This document shows positions 49,056 to 58,015 of a stretch of DNA of 64,000 nt, in pieces. How positions within the stretch are numbered: position 1 is the first letter of the stretch; each line of letters begins with the position of its first letter. The stretch is from DHVE2 group archaeon (GTDB taxonomy: Archaea; Thermoplasmatota; Thermoplasmata; Thermoplasmatales; Aciduliprofundaceae): positions 62,001-126,000 of the forward strand of contig JALWRZ010000010.1 of the NCBI GenBank assembly GCA_026993785.1, written 5' to 3'. The position numbers were made by a program, and so were the translations under genes. The notes beneath the pieces are model-generated. The model was not told where the DNA came from. It was given only the letters and a program-made list of their open reading frames with translations, and did no database searches.

Positions 49056-49897
49056 ATTCCTCTCCTCTCATCCTCTATTTCTTTAATAGCGGTATTATAC
49101 TCCTCCTCATTCTGGGGCGGCTTTCCGTGGTATTTGGCTGTGTTTTCCATATAGCTCACGCCCTTACCTTTCACGGTGTGGGCGATTATCACTGTAGGCT
49201 GTGATACGCTTCTCCTCGCTTCATTGAGAGCGCGGATAATCTGCACAATATCATGGCCATTTATACTCAAAACCCTCCATCCAAAGGCGTTCCATTTCTC
49301 CTCAAGGGGATCCAGCACCACCATTCTATCCGTGAAATCATCAAGCTGAATCATATTGCGGTCAATGATGGCCACAAGATTATCTAATTTGCGCGTGGCC
49401 GCTGTCATCGCTGCCTCCCAGATATTCCCTTCCTCAATCTCACCATCGCCGAGAAGCGCATAAACTCTATAGCTCTTCTTGTCAAGCTTAGCAGCAAGGG
49501 CCATCCCTATGGCCGCACTTAACCCTTGGCCCAGAGAACCGGTACACATATCTACGCCTGGAACCATAAGAGAGGGATGTCCCTGCAGAAAGGAGCTTAA
49601 CTTGCGAAAATTCATAAGCTCATCGGTGGGGAAGAAGCCGCGAAGTGCGAGGGCAGCGTAGTAGGCTGGAGATGCATGACCTTTACTAAGAACAAATCTG
49701 TCCCGATCTTCCCATTCTGGGTTCTGGGGATCCACCTTCATCTCGTGGAAATAAAGCACAGCGAGAATCTCCGCGGCACTTAGAGAACCACCAGGATGCC
49801 CGGATTTTGCGGCGTAAGTCATTTTTATGGTCCATTCCCTTATTTCATTGGCTATTAGCTTCAACTTTCGAATTTTTTCGGAAGAAATCTCACTCAT
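49052..49897 (-). CDS. Transketolase N-terminal subunit
   Basis: About 281 residues from ATG 49897, carrying the thiamine diphosphate site: SGHPGGSLSAAEILAVLYF, DRFVLSKGHASPAYYAALA and GDGEIEEGNIWEAAMTAATR. The longer frame upstream runs through repeat copy 3 and is not coding. First gene of a five-gene minus-strand run (transketolase, transaldolase, glycosyltransferase, TagF-like). Confidence 0.92.
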   Translation of the reverse strand: MSEISSEKIRKLKLIANEIREWTIKMTYAAKSGHPGGSLSAAEILAVLYFHEMKVDPQNPEWEDRDRFVLSKGHASPAYYAALALRGFFPTDELMNFRKLSSFLQGHPSLMVPGVDMCTGSLGQGLSAAIGMALAAKLDKKSYRVYALLGDGEIEEGNIWEAAMTAATRKLDNLVAIIDRNMIQLDDFTDRMVVLDPLEEKWNAFGWRVLSINGHDIVQIIRALNEARRSVSQPTVIIAHTVKGKGVSYMENTAKYHGKPPQNEEEYNTAIKEIEDERRGI

Positions 49898-49938
49898 TGT
49901 TGGGGTTATTCTACAACACCTTATTATTCTTTTCGATA

Positions 49939-50153
49939 TAGAAGGGGCACCTACGGTTCCCCTTTCTAAACTCCTCCCTTCTTTAAACAAGGGTTGGGGC
50001 ATCTACGCAGCGCCCTTTTCAGGGCTTGCTCGCAAATCCATAGGATTTCCTCATTTCCTCCTCTAACCCCTTCCCTTTTTATTGGGGGTGTAGAGAGGGG
50101 GCGCCAGCCCCCTTCGGGGCTTTAGAAAGGGGGCGAAGCCCTCTTCGTAGGAA
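49939..50153 (-). repeat. Dispersed structured repeat, copy 3
   Basis: The reverse complement of this block aligns along its whole length with copy 1: the C-rich left hairpins, GAGC(A/G)AGCCCT, G(C/T)TGCGTAG, and an identical 22-base GGGGAACCGTAGGTGCCCCT-type end near 49940-49961. The hairpins differ in sequence but not in pairing: AAATCC-ATA-GGATTT at 50034-50048 replaces GCATCT-G-AGATGC, and GCCCT-GAAA-AGGGC replaces GCCCTGC-GTCA-GCGGGGC. It fills the gap between transketolase and the oxidoreductase operon. Confidence 0.82.
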
Positions 50154-50186
50154 AGGTTTAAGGTTTAATAACCCATTCCCCCCTCT

Positions 50187-50738
50187 ATGTACGAAGTAAG
50201 ATTCCATGGTAGAGGTGGTCAGGGGGCTGTGACTGCAGCCAACATTCTGGCAATTGCAGCAGTGAAGCAGGGCTTTTACGCTCAATCCTTCCCCTACTTT
50301 GGTGTGGAGCGGAGAGGTGCCCCAGTTCAGGCGTTTACAAGGATTGATAACAAGAGAATAGATCTGCGGATGAATGTCTATAATCCCGACGCAGTTGTAG
50401 TTCTAGATCCCTCCCTAATGGAGGTCGTGGATGTCACAGAAGGTCTGAAGGAAGGAGGTATAATAGTTATCAACACCTCCAAAAAACCTGAGGAGTTCCA
50501 GCTTGGCAACTATCGAGTGGCCACGGTGGATGCAACTAAGATTGCAATAGATCACAAACTTGGCTCTCTTGCGGCACCTATAGTGAACACTGCAATTTTA
50601 GGGGCATATGCCAAGGCTGTGGGAAATGTGAAGATAGACTATGTGATAGAGGCAATTCGCGAAAACGCCCCCGCCAAGAGAGAGGAAAACGCCCTTGCTG
50701 CCAAGGATGCTTACGAGCAAACCATTTTGGGGTGGTAA
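50187..50738 (+). CDS. porG: 2-oxoacid:ferredoxin oxidoreductase gamma subunit
   Basis: 183 residues: EVRFHGRGGQGAVTAANILA, FPYFGVERRGAPVQAFTRID and AAPIVNTAILGAYAKAVGNV. It is the gamma domain of pyruvate or 2-oxoisovalerate ferredoxin oxidoreductase. The gene starts a tight gamma-delta-alpha-beta operon, the order known in Thermococcales. A TTTAATA box about 20 bases before ATG suggests a leaderless message. Confidence 0.9.
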   Translation: MYEVRFHGRGGQGAVTAANILAIAAVKQGFYAQSFPYFGVERRGAPVQAFTRIDNKRIDLRMNVYNPDAVVVLDPSLMEVVDVTEGLKEGGIIVINTSKKPEEFQLGNYRVATVDATKIAIDHKLGSLAAPIVNTAILGAYAKAVGNVKIDYVIEAIRENAPAKREENALAAKDAYEQTILGW

Positions 50739-50741
50739 AAA

Positions 50742-51059
50742 ATGGAGGTTATAACAAGAGGAGCTGTAATTACAGAACCGGGAAATTCGGTAGAGAACAA
50801 GACAGGGACATGGAGGGTCTTTAAGCCTATAATCCACTATGAGAAATGTATTCGATGCCTCATTTGCTGGCAGTTCTGTCCAGAGCCTGCAATTCTCAAA
50901 ATTGAAGATGAGAAGGTGAAAAAAGAGACTCCTGCGCCTAAGGAGCCCCTGAAGAGATTGCCCGTGGTGGAGATAGATTATGACTACTGTAAGGGATGCG
51001 GTATATGCTATAATGAATGCCCTGTTAATGCCATAGAGTTTGTAAAGGAGGAGAAGTAA
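50742..51059 (+). CDS. porD: 2-oxoacid:ferredoxin oxidoreductase delta subunit (2x 4Fe-4S)
   Basis: 105 residues with two ferredoxin motifs: CIRCLICWQFCPEPAI and CKGCGICYNECPVNAI. It passes electrons from the TPP centre to ferredoxin. Spacing to its neighbours is one to three bases. Confidence 0.92.
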   Translation: MEVITRGAVITEPGNSVENKTGTWRVFKPIIHYEKCIRCLICWQFCPEPAILKIEDEKVKKETPAPKEPLKRLPVVEIDYDYCKGCGICYNECPVNAIEFVKEEK

Positions 51060-51060
51060 A

Positions 51061-52260
51061 ATGACACGGATGATGATTAGGGGAAATGAATCAATAGCGT
51101 ATGCCTTTAAGCTTGCCAGGGTGCAGGTGGTGCCTGCGTATCCCATCACGCCATCTACGCTTGTACCTGAGAAGATAAGTGAGTTTATTGCCAACGGAGA
51201 GATGAAGGCAGAATTTGTACCTGTGGAGAGCGAGCATAGCGCCATGAGCGCAGCAATCGGTGCCAGTGCAAGGGGAGTAAGAGTTGGCACAGCAACAGCA
51301 TCTCAGGGTCTTGCACTTATGCATGAGGTGCTTTTCATTGCCAGTGGAATGCGTCTGCCCATAGTTATGGGAATAGGTAATCGAGCTCTGAGTGCACCAA
51401 TCAATATTTGGTGCGATCATCAGGATATGATGGCGGAGCGTGACAGTGGCTGGATGCAGTTCTATGCGGAGAGCAATCAGGAAGGTTTAGATCTCGGAAT
51501 AATGGCATTTAAAATTGCTGAAGACAATAGGGTTCTGCTTCCTGCCATGGTTGGCATAGATGCCTTCGTTCTCACCCATACAGTTGAGCCTGTGGACATG
51601 CCAGAGCAGGAGGATGTGGATGATTTCTTGGGAGAGTTTGTCCCACACTATGTTACCCTCGATCCTGAGAAGCCTGCGACTCTTGGCTCTTTCGGATTCC
51701 CCGAACACTATATGGAATTCAAGTACGGACAATGGATAGCCATGAACCGGGCCAAGGAGGTTATAGAGGAAGTATTCGCAGAATTTGAAAAGAAATTCGG
51801 AAGGAAATATGCCAAGGTCACACCGGAATTTGCGGAAGATGCCGATATCCTTCTCGTCACCATGGGCTCCATGACCTCTACCACAAGAGAATTCGTCAAG
51901 AAAATGAGAGAGAAGGGAAAGAAAGTCGGGCTTGTGAAGCTTACCGTATTCAGGCCCTTCCCCAAGGAGGAGCTCAGAGAGGTACTTAAGAACGCGAAAG
52001 TCGTAGCAGTCCTGGAGAGAAACATATCCTTCGGATTTGGAGGTGCAGTTTACGCAGAACTTTCCTCTGCGTTATCTACGTTGAAGGAGAAGCCTAAAGT
52101 AGTGGACTTCATCATAGGACTTGGCGGAAGGGATATCACATTCAAGAGTCTGGAAGAAGCGCTGAGTGTGGCTGAGAAAGCAATGAATGAGGATGTGGAT
52201 GAGGTGAACTGGATCGATGTAAATAAAGAAGCGGTGTTGAAAGCGGAGGGATTGCTATGA
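51061..52260 (+). CDS. porA: 2-oxoacid:ferredoxin oxidoreductase alpha subunit
   Basis: 399 residues: QVVPAYPITPSTLVPEKISE, FVPVESEHSAMSAAIGASAR, TASQGLALMHEVLFIASGMR and NIWCDHQDMMAERDSGWMQF. These are the alpha signature of pyruvate/2-oxoisovalerate oxidoreductase. Which 2-oxoacid is preferred cannot be told. It overlaps the beta gene by four bases. Confidence 0.9.
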   Translation: MTRMMIRGNESIAYAFKLARVQVVPAYPITPSTLVPEKISEFIANGEMKAEFVPVESEHSAMSAAIGASARGVRVGTATASQGLALMHEVLFIASGMRLPIVMGIGNRALSAPINIWCDHQDMMAERDSGWMQFYAESNQEGLDLGIMAFKIAEDNRVLLPAMVGIDAFVLTHTVEPVDMPEQEDVDDFLGEFVPHYVTLDPEKPATLGSFGFPEHYMEFKYGQWIAMNRAKEVIEEVFAEFEKKFGRKYAKVTPEFAEDADILLVTMGSMTSTTREFVKKMREKGKKVGLVKLTVFRPFPKEELREVLKNAKVVAVLERNISFGFGGAVYAELSSALSTLKEKPKVVDFIIGLGGRDITFKSLEEALSVAEKAMNEDVDEVNWIDVNKEAVLKAEGLL

Positions 52261-53150
52261 ATTATGAAAACGAAGAATTTTTTGCGCCAGGCCATGGAAT
52301 GTGCGCTGGCTGTGCAGCACCAATAATTGTGCGCTGGATTCTCAAGCTTGCAGGTCCCAATACCATTGTAACCAACGCAACGGGATGCTTGGAGGTTGCC
52401 ACTACAGCATATCCCCACACCTCATGGCGTGTGCCATGGCTTCATATCGCCTTTGAAAACGCCGCTGCGGCTGCGGCAGGCGTAGAAGCTGCCACTAAAG
52501 CTAAGGGAGAGAAACTGAATATCATAGCCTTTGGTGGTGATGGAGGCACGGTAGATATTGGGATGCAGGCCCTAAGCGGCATGGCAGAGCGCGGCCACAA
52601 TGTTCTCTATGTCCTATATGATAATGAGGCCTACATGAATACTGGAATACAGAGAAGCGGGGCTACGCCCTGGGGAGCATGGACCACTACAAGCAAGGTA
52701 GGCAAAGCAAATCCCATAGGAAAACTCAGACCCAAGAAACCCATAGCTATGATTATGGCAGCCCATGGCATTCCCTACGTAGCTACAGCGAATCCTGCTC
52801 TTTTCCAAGATTTTAAAAAGAAGGTAAAGAAGGCCCTTAGCATCGAGGGACCTAAATTCCTCCATGTGCTGTCCTCCTGTACAACAGGCTGGAGACATGA
52901 TCCAAGCAAAACAATAGAGATTATGAGACTGGCCACCGATACAGGTCTATTTCCACTATATGAAATAGAGAACGGAGACTTTGAGAATATGCGTATAACC
53001 TACAAGCCTAAGAAATTCAAGCCCGTGGAAGAGTACCTTAAGATGCAGGGCAGGTTCCGCCATCTTCTTAAGAATCCTGAGTATATGGAGAAGCTACAGA
53101 AAGACGTGGATAATTGGTGGGCCAAGTACGGCAAATACTATCGCCCATAA
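52257..53150 (+). CDS. porB: 2-oxoacid:ferredoxin oxidoreductase beta subunit
   Basis: 297 residues with the TPP motif GDGGTVDIGMQALSGMAERG ending in YDNEAYMNTGIQRSG, and cluster cysteines CAGCAAP and CLEVATT. The extra Cys in LHVLSSCTTGW is also usual. It closes the operon and overlaps the convergent mfnA gene by 13 bases. Confidence 0.92.
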   Translation: MNYENEEFFAPGHGMCAGCAAPIIVRWILKLAGPNTIVTNATGCLEVATTAYPHTSWRVPWLHIAFENAAAAAAGVEAATKAKGEKLNIIAFGGDGGTVDIGMQALSGMAERGHNVLYVLYDNEAYMNTGIQRSGATPWGAWTTTSKVGKANPIGKLRPKKPIAMIMAAHGIPYVATANPALFQDFKKKVKKALSIEGPKFLHVLSSCTTGWRHDPSKTIEIMRLATDTGLFPLYEIENGDFENMRITYKPKKFKPVEEYLKMQGRFRHLLKNPEYMEKLQKDVDNWWAKYGKYYRP

Positions 53151-54265
53151 CTCTTTTCTATATTTTTTAACTCTTTCAACAATTTTTCCACGACAACCGT
53201 GGTAACATGGGGCATAAACACTATCCTAAGGGTGCTATAACTGGGATTAATGGAGATTCCCCAGCCTCTCTTGACAAGCTCTCTTTTAACCCGCAGAATA
53301 TTGGGAATTTTTATATTGAGTATATTCATCTCGGGTTTGACAAATATTTCAAAGTCCTCCTCGGAGAATCTTTTCATCCCATAGAGAGTATTCTCCATGC
53401 AGCGTTTCACAAGCTCTCGATACCCAGACCATCCAAAGTATAGGATGGATGCATAACTGGCTGCCACGCTCCCGCTCTGCCTGGTGCCAAGAATGGAATA
53501 ATTTTTCCCTGTTGAAAGGTAGGGAGCATCGATGGAGATGCTTTGAAATATATTTTCTCGAGAAAGTAAAGCACCTGCAGGATAGGGGGCCATCCCCATC
53601 TTGTGTGGATCTATCGTTACGCTTTTAACTTCTTTAATATCAAACCCGAATCTCTGATTCAGGTATCCAAGCTCTCGAAGAAAGGGAATAACAAATCCTC
53701 CAAAGGCTGCGTCCACATGCAGGAAAATATCCATAGATGAGATTACTCTGGCGATTTCTTCAATTGGGTCTATCAAGCCTAGGGGCGTTGTTCCAGCAGT
53801 TGCTACCACTACATCTTTATCCTTCATTTTTCTCTCTAAATCTCCAAGGCTCATTTTGCCCCTATTCATTTTCACAGTTACAAGGGGCATATTGAGGATG
53901 TTGACCGTCTTTCTTATGGAGAAATGCGCATCTTTTGTGGCAAGAACTCTCCTGTAACCCATCTCTCTGGCAGCCCAGAGCGCCACTATATTTGCCTCGG
54001 TTCCTCCGCTCAGCACATGCCCGTAAAACCTCCCTTTCGGTGCTGAAACCAAACGGAGAAGAAATTTCACAACTCTCCTTTCTAGTTCTCGTGTTCCCGG
54101 ATAAAGTCCGGGATTGCCCAGATTTGCCTGGTGAAATCTCAAAAACGCTTCAAGCGCTATATCCGGGACTTTTGTGTACATAGAACCTAAAATACGGCCA
54201 TCTTCGTAATGCAGATCTCTCCGATAATATCTATCCAGGATTTTCTTTATTCTTTCTTCATCCAC
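53138..54265 (-). CDS. mfnA: MfnA-type PLP decarboxylase (L-tyrosine/L-aspartate)
   Basis: 375 residues of group II PLP decarboxylases: HANLGNPGLYPGTRE-like substrate region, VLSGGTEANIVALWAAREMG, LHVDAAFGGFVIPFL and TIDPHKMGMAPYPAGALL with the PLP lysine. In methanogens it makes tyramine for methanofuran; in other archaea the aspartate activity gives beta-alanine for CoA. The second is likelier here, as no methanogenesis genes are seen. Confidence 0.85.
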   Translation of the reverse strand: MDEERIKKILDRYYRRDLHYEDGRILGSMYTKVPDIALEAFLRFHQANLGNPGLYPGTRELERRVVKFLLRLVSAPKGRFYGHVLSGGTEANIVALWAAREMGYRRVLATKDAHFSIRKTVNILNMPLVTVKMNRGKMSLGDLERKMKDKDVVVATAGTTPLGLIDPIEEIARVISSMDIFLHVDAAFGGFVIPFLRELGYLNQRFGFDIKEVKSVTIDPHKMGMAPYPAGALLSRENIFQSISIDAPYLSTGKNYSILGTRQSGSVAASYASILYFGWSGYRELVKRCMENTLYGMKRFSEEDFEIFVKPEMNILNIKIPNILRVKRELVKRGWGISINPSYSTLRIVFMPHVTTVVVEKLLKELKNIEKSYGR

Positions 54266-54303
54266 AATGGGGTTATTTGAGGGGAATTAAATAACCTTTC
54301 CCC

Positions 54304-55620
54304 TCAGAGAATCGGAAGAAGTTTTTCGATTTCCCACTGGGTTACCTGAGCGCGGTATTCATGCCATTCTCTTTTCTTCACTATGATGAAGTGCTTGAAT
54401 ATATGCTCACCCAGTATCTCTCGCACAAGTTCGCTCTTCTCCATATGATAAAGCGCTTCTCCAAGACTTTCAGGGAGAGAATGTATTCCCAGCTTTTCCT
54501 TCTCTTCTAGGGTGAGAGCGTAGATATTCAGCTCTATGGGCTCGGGAGGCTCTATTTTCTTTTCAATCCCTGCAAGTCCAGCACCGAGCATCACCGCAAA
54601 TTGCAGATACGGATTTCCTGCTGGATCAGGATTCCTGAGTTCAATGCGTGTCTTCATACCTCTTCCAGCAGGCACACGTATCAAGGCGCTTCTGTTTAAA
54701 TTGGCCCAGGAGATATAGACCGGTGCCTCATATCCCGGTACAAGGCGCTTGTAGGAATTTACCCAGGAGTTGAGAATCGCTGAAATCTCTTTGGCATAAT
54801 TTAAGAGACCGCCTATGTAATAAAGGGCCACATCGCTTAGCTCCCATTTAGCTGAGGAATCGTAAAACATGTTCTCCTGAAAATCAAGGCTCAGAAGACT
54901 CTGATGCACATGCATCCCATTGCCATTTACCCCAAAGATAGGCTTGGGCATAAAGGTTGCATACAATCCATATTTAAGTGCCACATTCTTAATGGTCGCC
55001 TTCAGAGTGAGGATGCGATCCGCGATGGTCAAAGCGTAATCATATCTTAAATCTATTTCATGCTGTCCTGGTGCAACTTCATGATGCGCAGCCTCGGGAA
55101 CATACCCCATCTCAGAGAATATACCCAAGATTTCCTTGCGCACCGCCTCCCCCTGATCCACCGGGCCAAAATCGAAGTAGCCACCATAGTCGTTGGGCTG
55201 CAGAGTGGGTTTTCCATCCTCCATCTTGAATAGGAAAAATTCGAATTCTGGACCTGTTACAAATTTATAGCCCTTCTCCTCCGCCTTCTTGAGAACTCTT
55301 TGAAGAACATAGCGGGGATCTCCCTCAAATCTCTTTCCGTTGGGCATATAAATATCGCAGATTATTGTTGCAGATTTTTTATCGTAATGCATTATCTGAA
55401 AAGTGTCGGGATCAGGCACCGCACGCATATCACTTTCATCAATGGTCGCATAGCCCACTATGCTCGAGCCATCAAAAACTATGCCTTCGTTGAGTGCCTT
55501 TTCCAGCATTATGTGGGGAATCATTACACTTTTCACTTGCCCAAGAATGTCCATGAACTGCAGATGTATGTATTTCACTCCCTTCTCCTTCACGATTTTC
55601 AGTACATCTTCCGGCTGCAT
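54304..55620 (-). CDS. glnA: Glutamine synthetase type I
   Basis: 438 residues: beta-grasp start YIHLQFMDILGQVKS, FDGSSIVGYATIDESDM, GPEFEFFLF, VAPGQHEIDLRYD, NGNGMHVHQSL, and RVPAGRGMKTRIELRNPDPAGN. The Tyr adenylylation loop of GSI-beta is missing and the length is that of GSI-alpha, so control is probably by feedback or GlnB. Monocistronic, divergent from the aminotransferase. Confidence 0.93.
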   Translation of the reverse strand: MQPEDVLKIVKEKGVKYIHLQFMDILGQVKSVMIPHIMLEKALNEGIVFDGSSIVGYATIDESDMRAVPDPDTFQIMHYDKKSATIICDIYMPNGKRFEGDPRYVLQRVLKKAEEKGYKFVTGPEFEFFLFKMEDGKPTLQPNDYGGYFDFGPVDQGEAVRKEILGIFSEMGYVPEAAHHEVAPGQHEIDLRYDYALTIADRILTLKATIKNVALKYGLYATFMPKPIFGVNGNGMHVHQSLLSLDFQENMFYDSSAKWELSDVALYYIGGLLNYAKEISAILNSWVNSYKRLVPGYEAPVYISWANLNRSALIRVPAGRGMKTRIELRNPDPAGNPYLQFAVMLGAGLAGIEKKIEPPEPIELNIYALTLEEKEKLGIHSLPESLGEALYHMEKSELVREILGEHIFKHFIIVKKREWHEYRAQVTQWEIEKLLPIL

Positions 55621-55764
55621 ATGAAATAATAACTTTTGCCCATTTAAACTTTTTCATTACCAAATTTGAATAAATATCAGCATCAAAGATTGATAATCCT
55701 CCCGTCCAATTTCGGCGGATAAAACTTAATAAACATCCTTGCCATTCCCCCTTGGTGATTAAAA

Positions 55765-56967
55765 ATGTGGGCTGAGGATTTTTCAGATTTGGCAAAGACA
55801 CTTAAGGCCTCGGAGATAAGGGAACTGCTCAAGGTAACGCAGATGGAGGGAATAATCTCCTTCGCAGGGGGATTACCAAATCCAAAATCTTTCCCCGTGG
55901 AAATCATCAACGAGATTACCTCCAATCTTCTGGATAGGTATGGGGAGAAGATGCTTCAGTACGGTTCTACGGAAGGAGTTAACAGTTTCAGAGACACTCT
56001 TGCCGAGTATTTTATGAAGACTCATGATTTCAAAAATCTTAGTAGAGATAATATTCTTATCACTTCGGGCTCGCAGCAGGGTCTCTATCTTTTAGGCAAG
56101 GTGTTTTTGAATCCTGGAGATATCGTGGTTGTGGAGGCTCCAACATATGTAGGCGCATTAACAGCATTTCAAACCTTCCAGCCTACCTATGTGGAGGCTG
56201 AGCTTGAAAACGATGGCATGAGCATGGAGCTTCTTGAAAAGAAGCTTAAAGAGCTCAAGAAAGAAGGAAAGAAGCCAAAATTCATTTACTCCATACCAAC
56301 ATTTCAGAACCCCGCCGGTGTGACCATGAGCCTTGAAAAGAGAAAGAGGCTACTGGAACTTGCGCATGAATACGACGTTCTTGTGGTTGAGGATAGCCCC
56401 TACGAAGAGCTGAGATTCTCTGGAGAGAAGATTCCACAGCTCAAAGCTTTAGATAACGATGGCTATGTGCTTTATCTGGGCACCCTATCCAAGGTTCTAT
56501 CCCCTGGAATGCGCATAGCATTTATGATAGGTGATGAGGAAGTTATTCACAAAGCTGCCCTGGCGAAGCAGGGCGTAGATCTATGCACAAGCCCCTTTGT
56601 GCAGTACATAGCTGAGGAATACATAAAAGGAGGGTATATGAGCTCCCATATCCCCCGGATAATAGAGCTCTACAGGGAGAAGAGAAACATTATGCTGGAT
56701 GCCCTTGAAGATTATTTCCCCGATGGTGTTGAATGGACTAAACCCGATGGTGGCATGTTCCTATGGGTTACACTTCCAAAGCATCTGGATAGCGAGAAAC
56801 TCTTGCCAAAAGCCATAGAGAACAAAGTTGTGTACGTGATAGGCGCAGCCTTCTATCCGCACAGGGATCATAAGAATACCATGAGACTTAATTTCACATA
56901 TCCCAGCAATGAAGAAATAGAGGAAGGCGTTAAAAGACTTGCAAAAGTGATAAAAGAGGCTCTCTAA
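55765..56967 (+). CDS. Class I aminotransferase (LysN/2-aminoadipate type)
   Basis: 400 residues of fold-type I: ISFAGGLPNPKSFPVEIINE, YGSTEGVNSFRDTLAEY, SGSQQGLYLLGKVFLNPGD, PTFQNPAGVTMSLEKRKRL and LGTLSKVLSPGMRIAFM with the PLP lysine. This subgroup includes 2-aminoadipate and multi-substrate branched-chain or aromatic aminotransferases of archaea. Beside glutamine synthetase it could feed 2-oxoacids to the ferredoxin oxidoreductase. Confidence 0.85.
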   Translation: MWAEDFSDLAKTLKASEIRELLKVTQMEGIISFAGGLPNPKSFPVEIINEITSNLLDRYGEKMLQYGSTEGVNSFRDTLAEYFMKTHDFKNLSRDNILITSGSQQGLYLLGKVFLNPGDIVVVEAPTYVGALTAFQTFQPTYVEAELENDGMSMELLEKKLKELKKEGKKPKFIYSIPTFQNPAGVTMSLEKRKRLLELAHEYDVLVVEDSPYEELRFSGEKIPQLKALDNDGYVLYLGTLSKVLSPGMRIAFMIGDEEVIHKAALAKQGVDLCTSPFVQYIAEEYIKGGYMSSHIPRIIELYREKRNIMLDALEDYFPDGVEWTKPDGGMFLWVTLPKHLDSEKLLPKAIENKVVYVIGAAFYPHRDHKNTMRLNFTYPSNEEIEEGVKRLAKVIKEAL

Positions 56968-57983
56968 TCCTCTATTATTTTTTCCAGCAGTTCGATAGTA
57001 TTCTTTATATCAGCCATGTGACTCATTTCCACAGGACTGTGAGTATATTTTACAGGTATGCATATGGGCAGTGCCCTTATTCCATGCACGAAGATTGCAG
57101 CGGCATCTGTGCTGCCACCGGTCATGGCAAGTTGAATGGGTATACCGTTCTCCTTGGCAACCCGCAGAACTTTATCTTTAAGAATTCCACTTGATACGCC
57201 TCTCCTATCTACGAATCTTATCGCAGGACCTTCTCCCGGGGTTACCGGGCTCAGATGGTATGGCACACCTGACATAACGGCCGATGTCATGGTGTCTATG
57301 GCGTATACCTCATTGAAATCCATTTTGCTGGACAGAGCCTCAGCACCACGCAATCCTGTTTCTTCCTGTATGGTCCAGACAAAGGTTACCTTCTTATTTA
57401 GCTTCCTCCCCTTTATCCTGTTCACAAGCTCAAGGAGAATCGCGCAGCCAACCCTGTCATCTATTCCCCGTGTTACAATGTATTTGCCCATCACCACAAA
57501 ATCCTTTTTCCATCTGCCTGGAAGCATGGGCGTAACTCCAAGATCCATGGCTTCCTTTCTATTTCTGGCACCTACATCTATGGCCAGCTCTTTCCATGTT
57601 GGCAGCTTCTTTCTATCCTCTGCAGTGCTCAAATGCGGTGGTATGAGACCAATTACACCATGGATTATACCATTCTCTGTGAAAATCTCCACTAGACGGC
57701 CGTAAAGCATGCGGTCATCCACTCCACCAACAGGGGAGAAGCGTATAAACCCGTTTTCTTCGATGTAGGTGGTCACAAAACCTATCTCATCCATGTGCGC
57801 CAGAAATGCAATATGCTCATCACCCTCACCCATTGTAACGTAGACATTTCCCACCGAATCTACCTTGGGATTCATATCCTTCAGCTTTTCCAGCAGATAT
57901 CTTCTTATGGGATCCTCAAATCCGCTCACGCCTGGAAGCATAACTAGTTCCTTTATCAATTGTTCCAGCTCCATTTTCGTCAC
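56964..57983 (-). CDS. M42 family aminopeptidase (TET type)
   Basis: 339 residues: AFLAHMDEIGFVTTYIEENG (metal His and Asp), RGIDDRVGCAILLEL (bridging Asp), VWTIQEETGLRGAEALSS (catalytic Glu-Glu) and IPVKYTHSPVEMSHMADI (last His). M42 enzymes form dodecameric tetrahedra that trim peptides. Overlaps the aminotransferase end by four bases. Confidence 0.92.
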   Translation of the reverse strand: MTKMELEQLIKELVMLPGVSGFEDPIRRYLLEKLKDMNPKVDSVGNVYVTMGEGDEHIAFLAHMDEIGFVTTYIEENGFIRFSPVGGVDDRMLYGRLVEIFTENGIIHGVIGLIPPHLSTAEDRKKLPTWKELAIDVGARNRKEAMDLGVTPMLPGRWKKDFVVMGKYIVTRGIDDRVGCAILLELVNRIKGRKLNKKVTFVWTIQEETGLRGAEALSSKMDFNEVYAIDTMTSAVMSGVPYHLSPVTPGEGPAIRFVDRRGVSSGILKDKVLRVAKENGIPIQLAMTGGSTDAAAIFVHGIRALPICIPVKYTHSPVEMSHMADIKNTIELLEKIIED

Positions 57984-58015
57984 CGCGCAATTATAGCCTT
58001 ATAGGATAAATAATT

